The translations under genes were made by a program, and so were the position numbers. A stretch of 5,925 nucleotides of DNA from Spirochaetaceae bacterium (GTDB lineage Bacteria > Spirochaetota > Spirochaetia > Treponematales > Treponemataceae), in contig JAGCMR010000026.1 in the NCBI GenBank assembly GCA_017646305.1, positions 1-5,925 on the forward strand, read 5' to 3'. Below are positions 1 through 4,916 of this stretch, piece by piece. Within the stretch, counting starts at the first letter, position 1, and each line of letters starts with the position of its first letter. The notes beneath the pieces were generated by a model. It did not search any database and was not told where the DNA came from. It worked only from the letters and a program-made list of their open reading frames with translations.

Positions 1-22
1 ATTGCGTGAGTTTTCATGATGG

Positions 23-160
23 CAGTATAGCATAGGTGAATTGAAAGTAAAAGGGGCAACAGGGAAACCCTAATCAGCCTCGCACTTCGCTACGCTCACA
101 GTTCGGCTGCTCAGGGGACTTCCCTGTTGCCCCAACTCGTTCGTTCATTGGGCTATACTG
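23..160. repeat. Nested palindromic element (14-bp perfect inverted repeat inside 9-bp inverted ends)
   Basis: GGGGCAACAGGGAA at 53-66 is the exact reverse complement of TTCCCTGTTGCCCC at 120-133. Inside that stem, CCCT (68-71) can pair with AGGG (113-116) and CAGCC (75-79) with GGCTG (105-109), giving a long imperfect hairpin. Outside it, CAGTATAGC (23-31) is the exact reverse complement of GCTATACTG (152-160). The pairing is seen directly. The trinucleotide TGG lies just outside both ends (20-22 and 161-163), but 3 bp is too short to call a target-site duplication. It could be a MITE-like element, a dispersed REP-type repeat or a structured RNA. No transposase is present. Confidence 0.6.
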
Positions 161-171
161 TGGGTAGATAG

Positions 172-249
172 GGAGCGACGGCTGTAAGCCGGAAAATCAC
201 GATATATTAAGCGATTTTAGCGAGTCTCGGTTGAGCCCCTGCGAAACCG
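172..249. repeat. Tandem structured repeat, copy 1
   Basis: This is the first of two direct copies offset by 84 bp. The first 57 bp (172-228) align without gaps to 256-312 with 6 mismatches. It can form three consecutive hairpins. H1 is CGGCT (179-183) with AGCCG (187-191) around a 3-nt loop. H2 is AAAATCAC (193-200) with GCGATTTT (211-218), with one A/C mismatch. H3 is CGGTTGAGC (228-236) with GCGAAACCG (241-249) around loop CCCT, with two central mismatches. AGCGA occurs three times in the unit. The strand of function, if any, is unknown. Confidence 0.65.
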
Positions 250-255
250 CTGCAA

Positions 256-333
256 GGAGCGACAGCTGAAAGCTGAAAAATCGCGATATATTGAGCGATT
301 TTAGCGAGTCTCACTTTTGCCCCCGCAAAAGTG
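256..333. repeat. Tandem structured repeat, copy 2
   Basis: This second copy has the same three-hairpin layout. H1 is CAGCT (263-267) with AGCTG (271-275). H2 is AAAATCGC (277-284) with GCGATTTT (295-302), fully paired. H3 is CACTTTTGC (312-320) with GCAAAAGTG (325-333) around loop CCCC, a perfect 9-bp stem. In H1 the G180:C190 pair of copy 1 is replaced by A264:T274, a compensatory change. H3 has a different stem sequence but keeps the 9-bp arms and 4-nt loop. Conserved boxes between variable but paired arms suggest that structure, not just sequence, is preserved. No downstream T-run makes these terminators. Confidence 0.65.
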
Positions 334-346
334 CCAGCATTAGAGG

Positions 347-387
347 TTCCCCTGCTCCGTTCTTTTGTTCATCGGCTATACTGCTGG
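347..387. repeat. Third copy of the GCTATACTG end module
   Basis: TTCCCC (347-352) is followed by CTGCTCCGTTC, a TTCAT block, and GGCTATACTG ending at 383. The same order appears at 120-160 (TTCCC, TGTTGCCCC, CGTTC, TTCAT, GGGCTATACTG). A looser inverted version is read on the minus strand from 66 down to 23. The second and third copies also share a GGGAG block shortly downstream (171-175 and 391-395). The module therefore looks like a recurring end, with the tandem hairpin units lying between two of its copies. Confidence 0.45.
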
Positions 388-422
388 ACAAGGGAGAGTT
401 ACCTGCTACCACTTTCACACAT

Positions 423-454
423 AAAAAAGCCAGCCTGGTATTTCCAAGCTGGCT
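423..454 (-). terminator. Intrinsic terminator of the transporter operon
   Basis: On the minus strand, AGCCAGCTTGG (454-444) pairs over 11 bp, with one T-G wobble, with CCAGGCTGGCT (438-428) around loop AAATA. The stem runs straight into six T residues (428-423). It begins 22 bp after the stop codon of the substrate-binding protein, as expected for the end of a transcription unit. There is no equivalent T-run on the plus-strand side, so it is probably one-directional. Confidence 0.93.
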
Positions 455-476
455 GTAGGTTGATTGTTTTAGGTTG

Positions 477-1457
477 TTAGTACATCCATTTTTCTAGGAG
501 GCGAGTTTTTTCCTCGGTGGAATTGTTGCTCATATCTCCGTAGGGAATGTTTTCTGGATAGTTGGGAAGAGAAAAAACCTTGTCCACAAAAACCTGTTCT
601 GGGAAGAACTTGGCATCACAGGCAGGAGTTACTACCTTTACCAAATAATCAAATACTTCCTTAAGCTTATCATAATCTTCTCGGCCTTCAGCCTTTCTTG
701 TCATAGCATGACCATACAAGGAACAGGGAGCTCCTTCTTCAAAAAATACGATTTTTAAGGGAGCTCCTTCATTTATCATAGTTACAGCTTGACCAGTCAT
801 ACCCAATGCAATGGCAGCTTCTTTTTGTACCAGTGCGTTCAAAGGACCTGAACCAGAAGAAGTAAACTGCACAATATTTTCAGCAAAATTGTCAAAATAA
901 GTGAATGCCTCCTGTTCACCCCATGCATTTACTAAATTTTTCAAGAACATATAACCAGTTCCAGAGCTTTTAGGATTGGGCATGGAAAGCAAACCTTTAT
1001 ATTCACTCTTTATCAAATCTGCATAAGAACTTGGTTCAGGGAGATTTCTTTCTGCAAGCAATTCTGTATTAAATACAACAGCACCAGAATTTCTGTATTC
1101 ACCTACAAATCTTTTTGATGGAACTTTCATATCATCCAAGAAAATTGAATCATCAAAATAGCTCATATCAGCTAAAAAATCTGTAAGCATTTCCAAATAA
1201 GTATAGTCCCAAGAGAGCAAAATATCACCCTGAGTCTGTAATCCTTCTGCCTTGAGCTTTGCAGCAGCTGGTCCACTTCCCTGATAATCCAAGGTAAAAT
1301 TGTAGTCAGGGAACTGCTTTTGTAGCTCTGCCAGATAAAACTCGTTACGATAATCTTCTGCACAGGAATAAATAACAATGTCTGTTCCCTTTTTTCCACA
1401 GCTCGTTAAAGCTACCAACACTACCAAACTTAGTAAAACTAATTTCAATTTCTTCAT
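477..1457 (-). CDS. ABC transporter substrate-binding lipoprotein (family 1; aminophosphonate/iron-type cluster)
   Basis: This is a 326-residue extracellular solute receptor that would deliver its ligand to the permease encoded upstream. Residues 1-20 form a lipoprotein signal peptide: Lys at 2, 3 and 5, a hydrophobic stretch, and a lipobox L17-T18-S19-C20. It would therefore be lipid-anchored. The mature part has the usual family-1 layout: an initial beta strand (DIVIYSC), a FNTELL strand near 130, then SMPNPKSSGTGY, where phosphate- or carboxylate-binding loops sit in relatives. FTSSGSGP and EGAPLKIVFFEEGAP follow. These last blocks recall putative 2-aminoethylphosphonate receptors. The adjacent tyrosine pair used by FbpA-type iron receptors is absent. 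AAGGAG lies 7 nt before the ATG, and the gene starts 14 bp after the preceding stop. It is the last gene of the operon. The ligand is inferred, not shown; thiamine, polyamine or another anion is possible. Confidence 0.9.
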   Translation of the reverse strand: MKKLKLVLLSLVVLVALTSCGKKGTDIVIYSCAEDYRNEFYLAELQKQFPDYNFTLDYQGSGPAAAKLKAEGLQTQGDILLSWDYTYLEMLTDFLADMSYFDDSIFLDDMKVPSKRFVGEYRNSGAVVFNTELLAERNLPEPSSYADLIKSEYKGLLSMPNPKSSGTGYMFLKNLVNAWGEQEAFTYFDNFAENIVQFTSSGSGPLNALVQKEAAIALGMTGQAVTMINEGAPLKIVFFEEGAPCSLYGHAMTRKAEGREDYDKLKEVFDYLVKVVTPACDAKFFPEQVFVDKVFSLPNYPENIPYGDMSNNSTEEKTRLLEKWMY

Positions 1458-1464
1458 ACAAATT

Positions 1465-1470
1465 CTCCTT
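1465..1470 (-). promoter_or_regulatory. Ribosome binding site for the substrate-binding protein
   Basis: AAGGAG with a 7-nt spacer (AATTTGT) to the ATG at 1457 fixes the start. It begins one base after the stop codon of the upstream gene, so termination and re-initiation are closely linked. Confidence 0.85.
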
Positions 1471-1471
1471 A

Positions 1472-2359
1472 TTAAACGTCATAGACGCTATCTATAGCTT
1501 TAAGTTCATTAAAGGTATCTATTTCGATAAAATCCTCAGCAGAACATTCACGAATAGCAATATTAAAGTCATCTACAAAGTACTGTAATGCTACCTGATC
1601 CCAGTAACGCTCCTTTCCACCAGGCATTTCATACACTTTCTTGATACAGTCCCCTAGTCGCTTTCCATCATCTTCTGTCCAGTAGGAAATTCCCATCATT
1701 TGATGACAATTCTCCCCACCAACAGCAACACCAGTTATTCGTCCCTTATTTTCAAATAAGCACCAGTCATCAGTTCTATCTACTTTTATTCCGCAGTAGT
1801 TTGACTGATACTGGTATTTCTGAATAATTTTGGGATTGTGTAAAAGAATATCTCCTTCACAAACATATGAGTTGCCTAAAAGATAACGGATACACATGGC
1901 AGAAGAAATATTATTTGCTTCATTGTATGCAGGATTTTCCACAAACTTGATATTTGGATACTTATACAACAACTGGTCAAATTGCTCAGAAAGATATCCA
2001 CGCACAATTACAATATCTTCTATACCAGCTGCCACAACTGCATCCAAAATAGAGTCAATAATTCGCTCACCTTTCACCCGAACCAATGGCTTAGGTGTAT
2101 TCAAGGTGATGGGAACCATGCGAGAACCAAAGCCAGCAGCAATAAAAATTGCCCGCTTTACTCGATAGGGCTCCAAGGCTTCAAGTCCTGCCTGAGTAAT
2201 CATCCCATCTGCCAAAAGCCCCTTTTCTTCCAGTTGCATTATGGTGGCATTTATTGTTCCAACAGATAAACCTGTTTTTTTTGAAAACCCCCTTTGGGAA
2301 AGACGTTCCTTCTCAGATTCAGAAACACGTAAAATTTCAAATTCCTTGAACAATAACAT
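1472..2359 (-). CDS. Winged-helix / nucleotidyltransferase fusion (LicC-like phosphocholine/aminophosphonate cytidylyltransferase)
   Basis: This 295-residue protein has two parts. Residues about 5-65 look like a winged helix-turn-helix: SQRGFSKKTGLS, then SVGTINATIMQLEEKGLL and a wing-like ADGMITQAGLEAL. Residues about 68-292 are a Rossmann-type nucleotidyltransferase. They carry the signature AAGFGSRM (74-81), TPKPLV (88-93), a metal-site Asp in CEGD (D170), and a closing IEID (278-281) like the second metal ligand pair of LicC enzymes. Relatives join CTP to phosphocholine or 2-aminoethylphosphonate, giving CDP-choline or CDP-AEP for surface decoration. Sugar-1-phosphate substrates are less likely given the importer context but not excluded. 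AGGAGG sits 5 nt before the ATG. The gene lies between permease and receptor genes, 15 and 14 bp away, so it is made with the importer. The HTH could make it a regulator of its own operon, which is inference. Confidence 0.85.
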   Translation of the reverse strand: MLLFKEFEILRVSESEKERLSQRGFSKKTGLSVGTINATIMQLEEKGLLADGMITQAGLEALEPYRVKRAIFIAAGFGSRMVPITLNTPKPLVRVKGERIIDSILDAVVAAGIEDIVIVRGYLSEQFDQLLYKYPNIKFVENPAYNEANNISSAMCIRYLLGNSYVCEGDILLHNPKIIQKYQYQSNYCGIKVDRTDDWCLFENKGRITGVAVGGENCHQMMGISYWTEDDGKRLGDCIKKVYEMPGGKERYWDQVALQYFVDDFNIAIRECSAEDFIEIDTFNELKAIDSVYDV

Positions 2360-2364
2360 TATTT

Positions 2365-2370
2365 CCTCCT
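2365..2370 (-). promoter_or_regulatory. Strong ribosome binding site for the cytidylyltransferase
   Basis: AGGAGG, a perfect Shine-Dalgarno, lies 5 nt (AAATA) before the ATG at 2359. It is the strongest such site in the operon and supports the start that includes the whole HTH domain. Confidence 0.88.
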
Positions 2371-2374
2371 AAAT

Positions 2375-3982
2375 TTATCCTTTGAGTTTTTTATTCAAAA
2401 GATAGACAATAAATTTCATCAATATGTTAACAGTTAATATTACCAGCGATACAAAGGCAGCACCTTCCACTACCATCTGAGCTTGGAACAAGTTTATCAT
2501 CAATGATAAGGGCTTGTTAGAAGCAGTAGCAAGGAAGGATACAGCAGAAATTGTCATCATAGAATTAACAAAAAAATAGGAAAACATTTCCAAAATTGTC
2601 CCTCTCATTTGAGGAATAAACACATCCCGCACCAGCATTAGTCTTCCAATTCCTAGAGTTTGAGCTACTGATTCCAAATTCACATTGATTTTAGAAAAAG
2701 AATTGTAAGCCATTAAATAGGGAGAAGAAAAAAAGTGCATGATATTGACGAGAATCAAAATGGCAAAGGTGGCATATAGGAAGGTTCCCTTAAAAAAGAG
2801 CATATAAGACAAACCAAGTACCAATCCTGGAATAGCCAAAGCAGTAATCGCCATCATGTGCAAGAATTTAGAAGTTTTACCCTTTGACCGAGCAGACAAA
2901 TAACCAGTACTAAAGGCAAAAATAGTTCCTATCACGGAAGTAAATAAGGCAATAAGCAAAGAATTTCCTAAATATTGCAGGCCACCAGTATTTAAGGTTT
3001 TAAGAATATGACTGAAGGTAAATGTCATATTGATAGGATACTTCTTGATAACACTGAGCACAATGAAGGATAGGACTGGTAACAGAACAAACAAGCTCAC
3101 AACAACACAAATAACATAAGAAAAACTAAGAAACAATGGTGATACTTTAGAAGGAAATGGCTTTTTAGTAAAAGTTGTAGCAGCCTTGTCCTTGTTCATT
3201 TGATCTAGGATAAAGGCAATTACCGCAGGAATTAAGAAAAAGGCACCAATTACCGCACCCTTTCCAAAATCCAATAATCCAATCACTTCTTGATACATCA
3301 ACACAGGCAAGGTCATGTATTTTCCACCAATCATCAGGGGAACACCATAGTCTGTAACAATCATGGTAAAGGTGGCAAAAAATACAGAAATCATAGGTTT
3401 TCTTAAGTACGGCAAGGTTACCGCCTTAAATTGTGCCCAACCGCGGAGATTCAATACTTTGCAAGCTTCGTAGGGAGTATAATCTTGATACCGCAGAATA
3501 TCTGAAATCATCAAATACGCCACAGGAAAAGAATACATTACAGATCCCAGTACTACACCCTTAAAACCATAGATAGAAGAATGCAATCCTAAGGTAGTAG
3601 TAACTAAACCATTAGAACCAAATAAGAGAATCAATCCCATACCATGAGATACAGAGGGAATCAACATAGGGAGGGTCAGCAGTACCGTTATAATGGTTTT
3701 ATGCTTTACCTGGGTACGGACGACGCACAGTGCCAGAACATAGGCCACCACCACAGAAATCAGAGTGGCTACTAAGGTAGAAAACAGAGAATTCTTTAAG
3801 GCTGAAATAAACTGAGGAGATGTTACTAACTTACCTGCATCCACACGAAACAGATAACTCAGCATGACGCCGAGGGGCAGAATTACCACTACCACAAAGA
3901 AGGTGGCTAACACTGTCTTTGTTAGTACCGTTCTACCACTATCCAAAGAATACGAACGACGAAACATAGGCTTACCGAACAT
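2375..3982 (-). CDS. ABC transporter permease, two fused transmembrane domains (iron/thiamine/AEP type)
   Basis: This 535-residue inner-membrane protein forms the translocation channel. It holds two binding-protein-dependent permease domains in one chain, as in FbpB/ThiP and the PhnU2-type permeases, so one copy replaces a heterodimer. The first half spans about 20-260 and the second about 283-530. A polar linker rich in Lys lies between them (262-280). I estimate about 12 hydrophobic segments. Each half has an EAA-type coupling loop for the ATPase: EACKVLNLRGWAQFKAVTLP (172-191) and ESVAQTLGIGRLMLVRDVFIP, starting at E437. The start overlaps the end of the ATPase gene by 11 bp. No clear Shine-Dalgarno precedes this ATG. 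A second ATG at 3967 (residue M6) is also possible and would remove the overlap. Confidence 0.93.
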   Translation of the reverse strand: MFGKPMFRRSYSLDSGRTVLTKTVLATFFVVVVILPLGVMLSYLFRVDAGKLVTSPQFISALKNSLFSTLVATLISVVVAYVLALCVVRTQVKHKTIITVLLTLPMLIPSVSHGMGLILLFGSNGLVTTTLGLHSSIYGFKGVVLGSVMYSFPVAYLMISDILRYQDYTPYEACKVLNLRGWAQFKAVTLPYLRKPMISVFFATFTMIVTDYGVPLMIGGKYMTLPVLMYQEVIGLLDFGKGAVIGAFFLIPAVIAFILDQMNKDKAATTFTKKPFPSKVSPLFLSFSYVICVVVSLFVLLPVLSFIVLSVIKKYPINMTFTFSHILKTLNTGGLQYLGNSLLIALFTSVIGTIFAFSTGYLSARSKGKTSKFLHMMAITALAIPGLVLGLSYMLFFKGTFLYATFAILILVNIMHFFSSPYLMAYNSFSKINVNLESVAQTLGIGRLMLVRDVFIPQMRGTILEMFSYFFVNSMMTISAVSFLATASNKPLSLMINLFQAQMVVEGAAFVSLVILTVNILMKFIVYLLNKKLKG

Positions 3983-4745
3983 ACTTGATTAAGGAATCCA
4001 GCTTAATCTTCAAATTATTAAGCACAAAGGAAGAAACAAAATCGTCAGCAGGATTGGCCACAATATTTTCTGGTGTATCTAGCTGGTGAATAATACCAGA
4101 ATCCATGACCATGATACGGTCAGACATGGCAAAGGCTTCTTCTTGATCATGAGTAATATAAATCATGGTGCTTCCGTACACACTTTGAATTCGTTTAAGC
4201 TCTGAACGGAGAGAAAGCCGAGTATCCACGTCCAAAGCACTCATAGGTTCATCAAAAAGAATGATTTCAGGATTCATGGCAAGGGTACGAGCAATGGCTA
4301 CTCGTTGCTGTTGTCCACCAGAAAGCTGGGCTGGCCGCTTACTGAGGTGGTCTGATAACCCTACATCAGCAATGGCTCTTTCTGCAAGGCTACGAATCTC
4401 CGCCACAGATTGAGTTTTACGACGTTCCTTATCACGAAGCAAGGCATATTCCACATTCTGTAATACAGTCATATTTTCAAACAGGGCGTAATTCTGAAAA
4501 ACAATTCCCATTCCTCGCTTGGAAGGATGAAAAGAGGTAACATCAACTCCGTCCTTGAGGATAATTCCACTGTCAGCTCGCTCCAAACCAATGAGGATTC
4601 TCAACAAGGTGGTTTTTCCACATCCAGAGGGCCCCAAAATGGAAAGGAATTCTCCTCTCTGTACCTGAAAGTTCAAGTTTTTCAGCACAGACCTTGAACC
4701 AAAATTTTTGTTCAAAGCTTCTATCTTTAATTTATTTTCAGCCAT
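3972..4745 (-). CDS. ABC transporter ATP-binding protein
   Basis: This 257-residue cytoplasmic ATPase powers the importer. All nucleotide-binding elements are intact: Walker [10 protein letters not shown] (38-46), Q-loop Q84 (VFQNY), signature LSGGQQQR (141-148), Walker B IILFDEP (161-167), D-loop SALD (169-172) and switch His H199 in ITHDQEEA. The last segment, [18 protein letters not shown], is typical of the PotA/FbpC/PhnT group. The chain stops about 20 residues later, so the C-terminal TOBE domain found in many 340-370-residue relatives is missing. It is the first gene of the operon. Its ATG is preceded only by a weak AGG at 4756-4754, 8 nt away. The last bases overlap the permease start in another frame, suggesting translational coupling. 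Confidence 0.95.
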   Translation of the reverse strand: MAENKLKIEALNKNFGSRSVLKNLNFQVQRGEFLSILGPSGCGKTTLLRILIGLERADSGIILKDGVDVTSFHPSKRGMGIVFQNYALFENMTVLQNVEYALLRDKERRKTQSVAEIRSLAERAIADVGLSDHLSKRPAQLSGGQQQRVAIARTLAMNPEIILFDEPMSALDVDTRLSLRSELKRIQSVYGSTMIYITHDQEEAFAMSDRIMVMDSGIIHQLDTPENIVANPADDFVSSFVLNNLKIKLDSLIKYVR

Positions 4746-4764
4746 AATTTCAACCTGCCAAAAT

Positions 4765-4793
4765 TAATTATGTTCAAAATTATAACATAATTA
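4765..4793 (-). promoter_or_regulatory. Candidate operator: perfect 10-bp inverted repeat over the -10 box
   Basis: TAATTATGTT (4793-4784) and AACATAATTA (4774-4765) are exact reverse complements around a 9-nt spacer. The left arm and spacer include the -10 hexamer at 4784-4779. A second inverted pair, TGTTCAA (4807-4801) and TTGAACA (4777-4771), uses part of the same bases. A dimeric repressor bound here would block RNA polymerase. The centre-to-centre distance of the arms (19 bp, about two helical turns) suits a dimer. The binding protein is unknown; the wHTH cytidylyltransferase of the same operon is one candidate. The DNA is very AT-rich, which raises the chance of accidental palindromes. 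Confidence 0.55.
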
Positions 4794-4808
4794 CATTAAA
4801 TTGAACAA
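4779..4808 (-). promoter_or_regulatory. Promoter of the four-gene transporter operon
   Basis: A consensus TATAAT (4784-4779) is preceded by TG one base upstream (4787-4786), giving an extended -10. A weak -35 candidate, TTGTTC (4808-4803), lies 18 bp upstream. The extended -10 could compensate for it. The box is 33 bp from the ATPase start codon, leaving a leader of about 25-30 nt. It lies just after the terminator of the preceding gene, as expected for a new transcription unit. Confidence 0.7.
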
Positions 4809-4837
4809 GCACAATAATACGTTTTTTCTCTTTTTTC

Positions 4838-4890
4838 AAAAAAAATCGCCAAACCTACCATGAATTTTCATTCACACTAGATTTGACGAT
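4838..4890 (-). terminator. Intrinsic terminator of the glycerophosphotransferase gene
   Basis: On the minus strand, ATCGTCAAATCTA (4890-4878) pairs over all 13 positions, with two G-T wobbles, with TAGGTTTGGCGAT (4857-4845). The 20-nt apical part folds further, TGAAT (4874-4870) with ATTCA (4865-4861) around a GAAA loop. Eight T residues follow (4845-4838). It starts 26 bp after the stop codon at 4917 and separates this gene from the ABC operon. Confidence 0.85.
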
Positions 4891-4916
4891 TCTATAGATA
4901 TGTACGAGGTGACAAC

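Larger units (their letters stand above)
1..422. other. Gene-free intergenic region rich in structured repeats
   Basis: I see no credible coding region on either strand. ATG-initiated frames here are a few codons long and none has a ribosome binding site. The stretch looks more GC-rich than the AT-rich spacer at 4746-4916. It is made largely of inverted and direct repeats, described separately: a palindromic module at 23-160, two tandem units starting at 172 and 256, and a further end module at 347-387. From 388 to 422 I see nothing beyond the approach to the operon terminator. The operon terminator lies between this region and the upstream genes, so the repeats should not normally be part of the operon mRNA. 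Confidence 0.7.

Noticed and set aside
20..163. Target-site duplication TGG flanking the palindromic element
   Set aside because: Three bases can match by chance, and the exact ends of the element are not established without an empty site.
172..333. CRISPR array
   Set aside because: There are only two copies. They differ at 6 of 57 aligned positions, and the intervening sequence is itself part of a hairpin rather than a unique spacer. No cas gene is nearby.
312..333. Intrinsic terminator at the perfect 9-bp hairpin
   Set aside because: Neither strand has a T-run after the stem, and the same shape recurs in the other repeat copy, so it belongs to the repeat unit.
1896..2269. Two plus-strand reading frames of 90 and 95 codons
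   Set aside because: They lie wholly inside the cytidylyltransferase gene on the other strand, have no recognisable domains, and the minus-strand protein has clear family motifs.
477..4745. Ferric iron ABC transporter
   Set aside because: The family layout is similar, but the receptor lacks the adjacent iron-binding tyrosines, and the embedded cytidylyltransferase points to a phosphate- or phosphonate-bearing ligand. Not formally excluded.
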